From an uncultured Paraburkholderia sp. (GTDB lineage Bacteria > Pseudomonadota > Gammaproteobacteria > Burkholderiales > Burkholderiaceae), in the NCBI GenBank assembly GCA_940747215.1, contig CALNWS010000032.1, forward strand, positions 1 to 50,232: DNA of 50,232 bases, in the 5' to 3' direction. Both the position numbers and the translations under genes were made by a program. Positions 1 through 10,288 of this stretch are shown one piece after another. The notes under the pieces are model-generated. The model was not told where the DNA came from. It did no database searches and worked only from the letters and a program-made list of their open reading frames with translations. Position 1 is the stretch's first letter. Each line of letters opens with the position of its first letter.

Positions 1-115
1 GATGCACATCGAACTGCTGCGCCAGTTCGGCCAGCGTGCGTTCGCCCTCGACTGCCGCCAGGGCCACTTTGGCTTTGAACCCCGCTGAGTGCGTGCGTCT
101 GGTTCCCTTTGTCAT
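1..115 (-). mobile_element. IS3-family transposase OrfA, N-terminal fragment
   Basis: Read from 115 downward, the minus strand encodes MTKGTRRTHSAGF followed by KAKVALAAVEGERTLAEL, which I recognise as the start of an IS3-family OrfA, the helix-turn-helix subunit of the transposase. It runs off the left edge of the window. An intact IS3 element has a terminal inverted repeat and tens of bases before this ATG. Here the sequence just before it is still the reading frame of the neighbouring OmpA-like gene (ending in RARNR), so the element's own end is missing and the junction probably came from a deletion. Identification rests on about 38 residues. Confidence 0.8.
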
Positions 116-1048
116 TCCCCGGTTCCTGGCCCGGCCATCGGCCGTATCATTACTAGCTATAGGCTGATCAGGCCCAATCCCAGTAGTCGACATCTACTCA
201 GGCGAAATCCCCTTAGCCGCAAGATACCCCTTAACAGCATCGGCCCGAGCCTGACTCAATGCAATATTGGAAGCACGATTACCGGAATTATCGGTGTGCC
301 CAATAATCGCAACGGTCTTCGTCTGCATCTTCGAAAGTACTGCAGCCATCTGATCGAGAATCAAACGCCCTTGCGGCGTCAGCGTCGCTCTGCCGGTTTC
401 GAATTCAATCGTGCGATTGGCGAGCGTCTGATCGAGCAGTCCCTGTTCCGACGCGCTCACCCGCAAACCGTTCTTGATCGTATAGGTGGAATTCAGCACA
501 TTCGCCATATCGCTCGCGAGCTGCTGACGTTGCGACTCGTTGCGCACTTCGCCCTTCACGTTGATCTGCGTGCCGTCGATTTTCAACTGGCCCTTACTGA
601 TCTGCTTCAGTTGCGGACCTATCAGCTTCTGAACATTCGACGACCAGTTCGGCGGCGGCGCGACGTCCGCGACTTCGATTTGATCGACCACGTTGGCCGC
701 GCCATACGTGTCGCGCAATCGCGTAAGAACGGCCGCCTTGGTCGCTTCGTCAGGCATCTTGCCTCCCACCACGACCTGGCCCGGCGCCGCATTCGCGGGC
801 GGCGGGGCAGCGGTCACGGCGCCCGTGCCCGCGCCGCGCGTGCCGCTCGCCAGTTGCGACGTCGTGACAGCGGGACCCGCTGCAACGGCAGCCGGTGCCG
901 ATGACGGCGGCAAAGCCGTGGTGCGGATCGCGTTGCCGCTGTTGTCGACGGGCGTGACGTGTGCAGGGCCATCGTTGTCCGCGTGCTCGAGCGTCGCCAT
1001 GAAAAGGCTCGCGAGCAGCACGGCGATGTGAGTAGTGCGCTTCACCAT
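116..1048 (-). pseudogene. OmpA-family protein of the T6SS cluster, interrupted
   Basis: The start at 1048 (MVKRTTHIAVLLASLF) gives a signal peptide, then an Ala/Pro-rich linker, a BON-like middle part and a C-terminal OmpA peptidoglycan-binding domain beginning near IEFETGRATLTPQG with the HTDNSG motif. The frame ends at a TAG (194-196), but translation beyond it continues the family perfectly (MSTTGIG, then ASNDTADGRARNR). The stop is therefore a point mutation inside the domain, and the last residues of the OmpA motif are then replaced by IS3 sequence. Such proteins anchor the secretion apparatus to the cell wall. The gene follows tagF with its start 5 bases after the tagF stop, as the last gene of the minus-strand T6SS block. 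Two independent lesions make it very probably non-functional. Confidence 0.85.
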
Positions 1049-1052
1049 CGCG

Positions 1053-2028
1053 TCATGCTCCCGTGAAAGCTTCGCGGAACGTGTCGATGCTGACGCGCAG
1101 CGACAGTTGCGGTTGGTCGAGGTAGCTGACGAGCTTGCTGATGCCATGATCGTTTTTGTGCGTGTTCGTCGATCCACTTGGGATCGTCGATATCGATGTT
1201 GTGGGCCGCGTACGCCTGCGGATCGACCACGCTATGCAGCGTCTTTGCCGAGGCGCCGTTAAAGCCGATGATGAGCCGCTCGCACTCGGCGATCGTGCCG
1301 ATGAAAATCGCCAGTTCGAAATCCGCCTGCGAAACGAAAGGCGCAATCAGTTCGAGCCAGAACGCGGCAACGAGCGAGCGATAGAACGGATCGTTCGGCA
1401 ACGGCAGCGTGAGTCCGCGTTCGAGATGCGACGAACCGCTTTGCATGACGGGCCGCAACAGCGAACCGAGCGCGAGCATCGCGCCGCGAAGACGCACAGG
1501 GTAGCCGCTTGCAAGCAGCATCTGTTCGAGACCGGACAGCGTCTGATGCTCGACGAAATCGTTGAGCGTGCCGTCGTGCGGATTGCCGGGGCCGCCGCCG
1601 ATTTCGATCGGTACCTGCAATGCGCCGGGCGGCTCGCTCGCGCCGAGCAGCGGCTTCATCTGCGACGCGACACGCGACCACAAACGCGCGAAAGCGAGCG
1701 GGCTGTGCGCGAGGAACGTCAAGGGCCTTTCGACTTCGAGCGCCGTGGCCGCGAGAAATGGAAAGCGGCGCGACGACTGGTCGTGACTCGCCATCATGTG
1801 TCCGGCGATCGCGAGCTTGCTGCGCGAGCCGAGAAACGCGAAGTGCATGGGCCGCGCGTTTGCGTAGACGATCTTCCAGCGCAGATCGTCGGTGAGCAGC
1901 TTCATGGTCTCGGTGATCCAGCGGTCGAGCGTGGCCAGCAATTGCGGGTTATGCGCGCTCTTCACGAAGTTGCCGCGCGACGGAATCTTGCCGAAGTAGG
2001 CGATCTGCGCCTGCACCGTTTGCGTCAT
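1053..2028 (-). pseudogene. tagF: Type VI secretion-associated protein TagF, frameshifted near the end
   Basis: The product begins MTQTVQAQIAYFGKIPSRG, the characteristic TagF opening (type VI secretion-associated, BMA_A0400 family). TagF proteins are post-translational repressors or modulators of T6SS assembly. The main frame is open to about residue 290. Near position 1160 the reading must change frame: the true tail (KLVSYLDQPQLSLRV...REAFTGA, stop at 1053) lies in another frame, while the original frame runs on into the OmpA gene. A one-base indel in the last tenth of the gene explains this. The start codon overlaps the tssM stop (ATGA), showing translational coupling in the ancestor. Only about 35 residues are affected, so partial function cannot be excluded, but its partner TssM is destroyed. 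Confidence 0.88.
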
Positions 2029-5000
2029 TGCGCACCCCCAGTATTCGAAGCCGCGGCGGCGGCCGTGGCCGGCCTAGCCGTTCCAGAGCTTGCCACGCCC
2101 GGCGCGTTCAACGCTGCAGAAGAGTTTTGCGGCGCGCTTTGTGGTGCAGCCGTCGCGTTCACCGCATTGCCGGCGGCGCTCACATCCGCCACCGACGACG
2201 GCAAACGCAAGCCACGCAGACTTTGCTGCTGTGGCGCATCGTTGCCGCTACTCGCCGCCTGCGACGTGCTGATGATGCGCATGCTCACCGCCACCGTCAC
2301 GTTGCCCTGCGTCCACGAAAGATCGAACGTGCCGTCCGGACGACGTTTGCGCTGCGCCGAATTGATCAGCTTCTCGAGACCGTAACGGCCCGGCTCGTTG
2401 ACGAGTTGCAGCGTGCGGCCGTCGAACGTGGTGGCGCTCAGCGTGGTGCCCGGCGAGCCGGACGGATCCGGCCACATGAAGTTGGTCCATTGCGGCGGCG
2501 TATTGCGGTAACGCATCTGCTGACCGTCGATCGCGAGCGTGTACTCCGTCGTGCCGCTGCTCGGCTGCGGCAGGATCTGGAACACGGTCTGCGGCTCGGA
2601 CGAACTTTGGCCCGTCGAAACCGCTGCACCGCCCGCGGGCGGTGCGACCCAGCGCGCGAAGCCGTTCGTGAAGTCCGGCGTGAGTGCGAGGCCTATGTCG
2701 CCCCACGTGCGGGAGGTGAGGGTATCGCCATGGCGTACCGCGAGCGGCCCGAGCGTGGTGCCGACGAACTTCGCGATCGTGCCGTCCGGACCGAACACCT
2801 GCGCGATTTCACCCGCGCCGGCCTCGACCTTCGCGTCGGCGGCGAACGGGTACTTGTTCGAAAGCGAACCCTAGAACGTTTGGTACACCTGCGCGTTCCA
2901 CACCTTGTTCACTTCGACGCTGGCTGGATCACCACCGCATACGCCGCCATCAACGGACGCACGAGCAGCGGACGCAGCGCCTTGCGTTGCGAATCGGTGA
3001 GGCCCGTGAGCATCTGCTCGTCGACGTACTTCAGCGAATCGGCGAGTTCGGAGCCGCTGCCGTCGAGCGTCTGCTGCATCAACTGACGCGCGCCTGGTCC
3101 CGGATCGCCCTGATTTTTGATGACGTTAAAGCGCGTGCGGACCTTGGACAGCGTGTCCATATAGCCCTTGAGCATCGAACCGTTGTCGCCGGTCGTCACG
3201 ATGCGCCCGAGCGCAGAGAACTCCTGACCGATCGGACCCATCGGCACTTCGACCGGATTGCCGTTGATGTCGATGTTCGCGTTCAGCTGTCCCGTCGGCG
3301 CGCGCGAGAACACCAGTTTTTGATCCAGCTCGTCACGCCCGTTTGCGCGCGTTTCAGATTCGCGTTGAAGAGCGACGGGTTGTCCAACGAGGTCTGGTCG
3401 TAAGCGGTTTCGAGAACCTTGCGGATCGGCGAATCCTGCGGATCGCCGAGACGGTTCATCGCATCCACGGCCTGCCCTGCATGAACTTCTGCCAGTGCAT
3501 CGCATACTCGGTCTTGTACATCAAGACGAGTGCCTTCTGGATCTTCTCGGGGCTGCCTTCGAGCGTCAGGTCGTCGTGCGCGGACGTGTTGAGTACCCAG
3601 TCCTTTGCCTGCAACTCCTTCGTTGCCGCGTCGCGAATCGCGGGCTGCACGTACTGGAACCACGCTTCACGCGTGAACGTGCCCGGAATCGCGTAGCTGC
3701 CGGCCACGAGCGTGGTATTGTTGTCGCCGACGATGCGCGCGATCGTCATCGGCGCGAAGCGGGTGGACGCACGCGCCTTGATCTCTTCGTACACGCGCTG
3801 ACGTGCCGGCATGCCGCGTACCACGCGGCGCAGATTTTCGCGAGTCTGGTCGACGAGGCCGAGGTTCTGGTCGATCATCGGCCAGTCGTCGTCGGACACG
3901 CGCGACAGATAGAACGTGATCATGCGCTCGGCGCTGCGGATCATTTCATCGCGAGGCATGTTGCCGCGATTTTGTTCGAGCCAGCCGCGCCAGAAGCGCG
4001 CGACCTGATCGGTCAGGTGCGCCGTTTCCACATGACGCTTGTCGCTCAGCATCAGATCGCGGACATTGCCGAATGCGCGGACACCGGAATGGCCGCGGCG
4101 TCCGGCGTACGGTTCATTGGCGCGAGCTGTTCGGGGTGCACGTCGACTTCCTTCAGGAACGAAGCGAGGTTTTGCGACACCGGGTCGAGTAGGATCTGAC
4201 GCACGCCGTTGTAATACTCGGTGAGCAGGTGCTGTTCAAGCCGGTCGCCCTGATGCAGGCCGAGCGATACCGCGAGCGGCTTGTCGCGGCGGAACTGTTC
4301 GAGCTGGTCGATGCGGTCTTCGAGAATGTCCATCGCCTGCAGGCGCGATTGCAGATCGTTGCGGTTGCACTGCAGACGCACCACGTGTCGAGGTCGGCCT
4401 TCACGTTCTCGGAGAGCTGCTGGTTGCCGATGGTCGACTACGTCCAGCCGCCGAGTGCGAGCGCGAGCACGGCGACGAAACCGAAGAACGTGGCGTAACG
4501 TATGGTATGCGCGTTTTCGCGGGACTCGCGAATTGCCGCACCGTCTGACGGTCCGCGAAAATCACTTTCGAGAACAGATTGCGAAGGAAGAAACCGTTCT
4601 TCGAGAACGCGCTATGCGGCTTCGGCAGGACCTCCGGGCTCAAGCCGAAGCGGTTCGGCGATGCGCGTGGCCGCGGCGCTGTTGATTTCGCCTTCCTGCA
4701 GCGCGCTCGTGAAATAGAAGCCGCGGAAAATCGGCTTGTACTGGAACGGGTTGGTCTCGAAGAGCGTCGCGAGGAACGCGCGCAGCGCGGGCTTGATCGT
4801 CGAGAACTCGAGCAGAAAGCTGAGTTGTCCAGGCGAGAGACGGTTGTCGCGATTGATCGACATCTGCGCGACGCTGATCTCTTTCAGGCCGTCGTAGAGT
4901 TCTTCGAAATGTTCGTCGAACAGGCCTACCACGTCGCGCTTTTCGTCCGGCTCGTAGGGGAGGGTGGCGCCCCACACGCGGTCGTATTCGTGCTTCTCGC

Positions 5001-5565
5001 TGCCGCTGAAGAATTCGATGAAGCCGGTGATCAGGTCGGCCTTCGTGAACATCACGTACACCGGCGCGAACACTTCGAGTTTCTCGGTGAGTTCCTGCAT
5101 GCGCTGGCGCAGGTTCTTCGCGAGGTTGATCGCGAATTCAGGCTTGCTGCCCGTGAGTTCCGCAATGCTGGCCGTCACGATGATGCCGTTGATCGGTGCC
5201 TCGGGCCGGAAGCGTTTGAGCAGGCCGAGAAAGCCGAGCCATTCGGTGCGGTCCTCTTCATGCACGGAATAGCGGCCTGCCGTGTCGAGCAGAATGCCTT
5301 CTTTGGTGGTAAAGAACTAGTCGCAGTTACGCGTACCGCCAATACCGTGAATCACGGCGCTGTTCTTGTCGGCGAACGGGAATTGCAGACCCGAATTCAG
5401 CACCGCGCTGCTTTTGCCCGCGGCGGGGTTGCCGATCACGATGTACCACGGCAGTTCTTAGAGCACCGAGCCGCCGGAGAGCTGACCGATCTTCGACGTC
5501 TTGATGGTTTTCACCGCATCGACGAGCCGCGGGCGGCGTTTGAAATAAAACGAAAGCATATTCAT
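2025..5565 (-). pseudogene. tssM: Type VI secretion membrane-complex protein TssM (IcmF), multiply broken
   Basis: TssM is the inner-membrane ATPase-like subunit of the T6SS trans-envelope complex. The gene can be followed piece by piece: MNMLSFYFKRRPRLVDAVK, Walker A GNPAAGKSS, a G-domain stretch (DTAGRYSVHEEDR, FTKADLITGF), the long central domain (DQVARFWRGWLEQNRGNMP) and the C-terminal domain ending at 2025. It is split by in-frame stops at 5458-5460 (Tyr codon expected), 5317-5319 (Trp expected) and 2871-2873, and by frame changes near 4650, 4500, 4390, 4060, 3480, 3310 and 2912. The usual N-terminal membrane helices are not visible before the FKRRPR segment, so the 5' end may also be deleted. 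At ten or more lesions in 3.5 kb it is clearly dead. Confidence 0.9.
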
Positions 5566-5706
5566 ATTGGAGCGAATGCGGCCGGATTGTTAAATTCGCG
5601 TTGGCCATTGCGCTCATGCATATGGAATTGCCGCGTTTTGCCAAAAAAATTGATTGAACGCCCCATTCTCAACCTTTTCTCAACCTCTTTTATTGCCCGC
5701 TTCGCC

Positions 5707-6551
5707 TTAATGCCCACGCCTGAGGACGAAGCTGGGTTTATGATATTCAACGTGTTCGAGACCCATCATTCCAGCGACCACCCCACGTCAGACCAACCTG
5801 TTCGGCTGTCTGTTCGTATAACTGATAACCGCGCATGACCCAGGGATCTTTTTCTGAAATGACGAGCTTGCCTTCACGTAAAAAGGCGTTGTCTGCCGCA
5901 AGACCGTATTGGTGATAACTCTGGAACGCTACGGCATTCGTGACGTTGCTTCCCATTTGCGCGATCCGGTTTTGACGTTCCGGACTGCGATAACCTTCAA
6001 GCAATGCCATTTCATACCCGTATTGCTCATGCATGATTTTATAGACGAGCAATAAACGCGTTCTGAAATCGGCGTCGAGCAGATTCCAGTCGCGGCTCGC
6101 GTCTTTAAGCGCGGGCCGGATCTGCTCCACTTCCTGCGTTGCAAATACCTCGGGCGGCAATGGCGGCGGGAGTACGAGCTGTTCGCCGTTCAATAACGCA
6201 ACAATTTTCTCGTCCGGAACCCGTGCAGTGTCATCGAATTGGAATAATTGCCTGCCGCGTAATGCCAATGCCACCAATGGCGGCGTCGCAAGAATATCTG
6301 TCGTGGTAAAAATCAACAAGCGCCGCTTTCGCAGTAATTTTTTTCAGATCAATTGTGGTCGATTGCGAAATTTTTGCCGAATGACGTAATTGAGTACGCA
6401 CGCGTATTGCGCGTTGCGATGCCCAGCGCATAAAGCGGCCGTGAATGGACAATGCCGCGTCGAATAAAGAGGCGCGAACTGCAGGCAATAGCAGCATTGC
6501 GGCAATCACAACCGCGATTGCGAAATAGGCAAGAAGTACTACGGCAATCAA
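5707..6551 (-). pseudogene. M15-family peptidase (D-Ala-D-Ala carboxypeptidase-like) of the T6SS cluster, two frameshifts
   Basis: The N-terminus (read from a TTG at 6551) is a membrane anchor, LIAVVLLAYFAIAVVIAAML. The catalytic domain carries YGYEMALLEGYRSPERQNR and the zinc motif SYHQYGLAADN, typical of VanY/M15 cell-wall peptidases found beside tssM in Burkholderia. One frameshift lies in a run of seven T (6338-6344 on the plus strand): six would restore the frame from DLKK into LLRKRRLLIFTTTD. A second lies after GGRWN near 5755: the expected C-terminal metal-binding HVE triplet (EHVEYHK) is present but out of frame, and the real stop is at 5707. Without the second His of the zinc site the enzyme would be inactive. 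It lies directly upstream of tssM on the same strand. Confidence 0.82.
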
Positions 6552-6675
6552 TGAAGCCCCCGGGAATTGGAAACAATTGTATTTTGTAATGCTTGCTCTT
6601 AGAATCAGGCCTGCTCGGAGAGGAGCCGGAGCGTATTACCACGGCGAAATAATCCAGGATTCAATGAGACAGTGA

Positions 6676-7643
6676 ATGAGTACGCCGGAAAGTTCGAATT
6701 CCAAAGCCCCGCCTAGCCTGTTATCCGATAAGGCTAAAGGCGTAGATGCCAATGGTTCGCGAATTGTTCGCGAATTCTCGCGAATCTCGAAGGCCGTGTT
6801 GCGCCGCCAACGGATAAACCACGCCGGTCGAAAGTGCCCGTGGGCTGGTCGCCTTGCTGGTGATTGCAGCGGGCGGCTGGGGCGCGTGGCATATGCAGCA
6901 ACGCGTGCCCGGCGAGTCCGTTGCCGCCGCGATGGATGGCGGCGAGAAGGTCACGACAAGCGCCACGGTTGCCGCTGCTACATCGGCTGCGAGCGCCGCG
7001 CCTGCAGTCACCGCAAAGGCCGAGGCGCCGGCGGCCACCATCGCGTCGCCGACGACAGCGACAGCAAGGCCACGGAGGCGTCCGCCGCGGCTCCGGCAAG
7101 CGGCGTGCGGAGCGGCTCTCACGCGCGCTCGCGCAAGGCACGGATGGCGACAATGCTTCCACGACGGTTGCGAATGCAACGTCTTCCGCGTCGGTTCCGG
7201 CTGCTGCTTCCTGCAAGCACGGCAAGACTGGCACAGCGCTCGCCAACAAGGATAAGCACGACGAGAAGCATGAGAAGTCGGCGAAGAGCAGAAAGGAACT
7301 AGCGAATGCCCACCACGCCGATTCGAAGAGCGTCGCGCAGTCGAAGAAAGCGCATGCCGGCGCACAGAAAGATGATTCGGATGCCGATTTATTAGCGGCG
7401 CTCGTGGTACGCACCAAACCGGCTGATCCAAAAGCGCCTGCCAGTACGACGACGAAAGTGAGCGCGGCGGCCGGCAATGCGAAACTGGCTGAGCGTGTGA
7501 AAGAGTGCTCGCCGAAAGGCTTTTTCGAAGACCAGTTGTGCCGTTGGCGCGTATGCGACGGCCATTGGGGCAAAGATCCCGCGTGCCTGGCTTCGGCGCA
7601 GCAGGCGCGTCGCCCTGATTTTCCTCGCTCGCGCATTGCATGA
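6676..7643 (+). pseudogene. Ala/Lys-rich single-pass membrane protein beside the T6SS cluster, frameshifted
   Basis: A start at 6676 (MSTPESSNSKAPPSLLSD) leads to a protein that is readable only by switching frame. A membrane helix GLVALLVIAAGGWGAWHMQ is in one frame near 6840-6900, an Ala-rich linker follows, then a Lys/His-rich tail (DKHDEKHEKSAKSRKEL) and a conserved end, ECSPKGFFEDQLCRW then RVCDGHWGKDPACL, in a third frame closing at 7643. At least three frame changes are needed. I recognise the end as a conserved Burkholderia protein of unknown role encoded next to T6SS genes. The four closely spaced Cys in the tail suggest disulfides outside the cytoplasm. It is divergent from the M15 gene with a 124-bp gap. 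Confidence 0.6.
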
Positions 7644-7753
7644 ATGCGCGAGCCGCACCACGTCCTGCAGGTGCTTTCTTCATATCGTTCTCACACTACG
7701 CTTGCGGATGGCTGGTGCAAATCTCACTTGCAGATGACGATTTGATTTTACTA

Positions 7754-7762
7754 TGCTATAAT
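7754..7762 (+). promoter_or_regulatory. Predicted extended -10 promoter element before the nucleoside hydrolase
   Basis: TGCTATAAT (7754-7762) is a perfect TATAAT hexamer with the upstream TG of an extended -10. It sits in an AT-rich patch (7740-7770), unusual in this GC-rich window, and 46 bases before the GTG start of the lipoprotein-type nucleoside hydrolase. No -35 at standard spacing is obvious, which fits the extended -10 class. Prediction only. Confidence 0.45.
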
Positions 7763-7808
7763 TATTTTTTCGATAGCGCGCCAAACGCGATACAAAAAAG
7801 AGACGTCA

Positions 7809-8944
7809 GTGAAGCGGATTCTCGTGGCATTGACGGGCGTGGCCAGCCTGACAGCGGTTTTCATTTTCCCCGCATGTGGCGGCAGCAGCATCAACGCCCA
7901 GTCCTCACAAAGTCATTATCGACAGCGACTACAACACGCTGAGCGATGACGGCCAGCTCGGCGTCATGGCGGCGCAATTGCAGGCGCAGGGTTCGTTGAA
8001 AGTGCTCGGCATTACCGTGTGTCCGGCAACCAGTGGCTGAAGCAGAGCGTGTCCGACGCGTTGAAATCCGTCGAACGTCTTGACGTCGAGAATCAGATCG
8101 GCCTGTACTCAGGAGCGAATTACGCGTTCTCGCATGACTTCGCGACGATCCAGGCCGAGATGAAGCAGTTCCCTGGCGGCGACGGCTATCTCGGTGCATG
8201 GAGCACGCCGGAGCCGAAATCCGATAGCGATCTCATCGCGCCGCCCGACGGTTTTGCCACGCACACCAAGGTGCAGAGCAAGAGCGCGGTGGATTTCATC
8301 GTCGACTCGGTGAAGCAGAACCCCGGCGAAGTGACGATTCTCGCCATCGGGCCGCTCACCAATATCGCACTCGCCACGCGTCAGCATCCCGAGATCGTGC
8401 CGCTCATCAAGCAGATCATTTACATGGGCGGCGCAATCGATGTGGCGGGCAATACCACGCCCACGGCCGAGTTCAACTGGTGGTTCGATCCCGAAGCGAC
8501 GAAAGCCGTGCTGCATCTGCCGATCAAACAGGTGGTGCGCTTGACGTGACGGACACGGTCAAGATGGACAAGACGCTGTACGACCGCGTGGCGCACGATC
8601 CCACGAAGCAGACCATCATTACGCAACTGTTCAAGACGCTGAACGGCTACGGCTTCGACGGTAAGAACGGCTTTGAAACGAACCCGAACTACACGACGAA
8701 CATCTGGGACACGCTGACGCTCGCGTATCTGACGCATCCCGAGTTCGCAACGCAAACCGTGGATGAATGGGTGGATGTGGATATGAGCTTCGGCGCGAAC
8801 GACGGCAAGGCAACCGGTTATACGAGTTCTCCGCCGGCTGGTTTGCAGAAGATGACGGTCGTCAAACGCTTCGATAACGCGAACTTCTTCAACTTCTATG
8901 TGGATCTGCTGACACGTTCCATGCCGGTAAAACTCCCCAGCTAG
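7809..8944 (+). pseudogene. Nucleoside hydrolase (inosine-uridine type), exported, three frameshifts
   Basis: A GTG at 7809 starts a lipoprotein-like signal (KRILVALTGVASLTAV...FPACGGSS). The mature part opens with the calcium-binding hydrolase motif IIDSDYNTLSDDGQ, and GPLTNIALATRQHP, YMGGAIDVAGN and AEFNWWFDPEA follow, all diagnostic for nucleoside hydrolases that cleave ribonucleosides to base and ribose. Frame changes are required near 7908 (after the signal peptide), near 8025 and near 8530, where QVVRLT ends and LDVTDTVKMDK continues in another frame. The C-terminus (RSMPVKLPS, stop 8944) is preserved. It converges with the LysR gene. Export suggests a role in nucleoside scavenging, now lost. 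Confidence 0.85.
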
Positions 8945-8967
8945 AAAAGCCCTTGCAGTACCGCGTG

Positions 8968-8997
8968 CCTGCAAACCCGCCTCAGGCGGGATGCAGG
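8968..8997. terminator. Hairpin between convergent nucleoside hydrolase and LysR genes
   Basis: CCTGCA-AA-CCCGCC-TCA-GGCGGG-A-TGCAGG forms a nested stem of twelve pairs with a small bulge and a 3-base loop. It lies 24 bases past the hydrolase stop and contains the LysR stop codon (8982-8984). There is no long U-tract on either strand. Its position between convergent genes supports a bidirectional terminator or RNA 3'-end stabiliser. Confidence 0.5.
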
Positions 8998-9907
8998 CCG
9001 CGCAGCAACTGACGCACGCGCGTGAGATCCTGATCGACGTGCTCGGTCTTCTCGAACAACCCAGCGAGCCAGTCGACGCACGCACGCGCGGCGACACACG
9101 GCGGTTCTTCACATACGCGACCGAAACGGGCATCGGCACCGGCTTCCATTGCGGCATCACTTCACGCAGCAGTCCCGAATCCAGATACGGTTGCGCGGCA
9201 ATGCGCGCCGGCTGGATGAGGCCGAGACCTTGCAGGCCGCACGTGAGATAGGCCTGCTCATCGCTGACCTTCACGAAGCCGTTCACCTTCACGCTTTGCG
9301 CTTCGCCGCCCACTTCGAAATCAAAATCCACTTAGCGGCCGTTCACGGGCGACATGCAATTCACGGCGACGTGTCCGCGCAAACTGTCGAGATCGTCGGG
9401 CGTGCCGAAGCGTGCGAGATACGTCGGGCTCGCACAGGTGATGTGTTCGGGTGTGCCCAGTTGCCGTGCCACCAGATTCGAGTCCGGCAATTCGCCGAGC
9501 TGGATGCTGCAATCGATCGCTTCCGTAATCATGTCCACCGTGCGATTGCTTACGCCGATGGCGAGATCGAGATTCGGGTAGCGCTCGTGAAAATCGTCGA
9601 GTGCGGGCAGCACAATGGCGCTCGCCACCGCGCCGGGCATCTCCACGCGCAGGTGGCCCGTGAGGTTGTCGGTGGCAAGACGGATGCTCGCTTCCATTTC
9701 GTCGATGTCCGCGAGAATCTGCGCGCAGCGTTCGTAGTAGGCGGCGCCTTCGGGTGTGACGCTCAGACACCGCGTGGTGCGCACGAGCAGCGCCGTGCCG
9801 AGCAGAGCTTCGAGGTTCTGGACGATTGTCGTTGCCGTCGCGCGGGTAAGGCTGTTCGTGTCCACGATTTGGATGAACGTACGCATTGCTGTTATTCGGT
9901 CGATCAC
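8982..9907 (-). pseudogene. LysR-family transcriptional regulator with a damaged DNA-binding helix
   Basis: The start at 9907 gives MIDRITAMRTFIQIVDTNSL, a LysR N-terminus, followed by QNLEALLGTALLVRTTRCLS and a full effector-binding domain (ILPALDDFHERYPNLDLAIG by family, here VLPALDDFHERYPNLDLAIG). Between the conserved S-(F/L)-T and the L-E-x-x-L-G of the helix-turn-helix there are 13 residues from S to E (SLTRATATTIVQNLE) where the family has about 22. Nine residues of the DNA-reading motif are therefore missing, with CGCGC on the remaining side. An in-frame stop at about 9332 interrupts the effector domain, and the last 30 residues need another frame change (end ...LRGLHPA, stop 8982). 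It cannot bind DNA normally. The regulated gene is not evident; a transporter or dehydrogenase may have been lost. Confidence 0.87.
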
Positions 9908-10288
9908 GATCTTGACTCCAATGTGAAGTTTGATGCTTTCCCTTGTTCTTCTATTTTTCTTTCTGGTCCTGCTGCGAGCTTTGAAACAACGAAAAACGGC
10001 AACGCCGAAGCGACACAGTCGAGCTGCAGGCGTTGGATAAAAGTTTTAAGAAGTACAGCGGGGACGCATGCTGCATCGTCCCGATGGAAGTGCCCTTAAC
10101 GGGTCAAGGAAAACGCGGGTTGCTCCACGAGGGAGCAACATGAATGGACCACTAACAATTCAGCGAAGGCGAAGCAACGGAAAAACCACAACGGGGACAA
10201 CCACACCCACAAGCACAACCGGCGCAGAAACAGTCACCCGCGCCGCGAATGAGAAACTGCGCTCGCGGCGCGGGAACCTAGCCAATAT
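9908..10288. other. Gene-free stretch with a strong hairpin after the alcohol dehydrogenase
   Basis: No frame here shows a recognisable protein. A perfect 12-base inverted repeat, CCCGCGCCGCGA (10237-10248) and TCGCGGCGCGGG (10263-10274), with a 14-base loop lies just after the stop of the minus-strand alcohol dehydrogenase and is a likely transcription-end structure for it. Only short T runs follow. The part next to the LysR start (9920-9980) is AT-richer and probably held its promoter. Confidence 0.5.

Noticed and set aside
1156..2385. 409-codon plus-strand frame
   Set aside because: Antisense to tagF and tssM, Arg/Glu-rich, no motif; a shadow.
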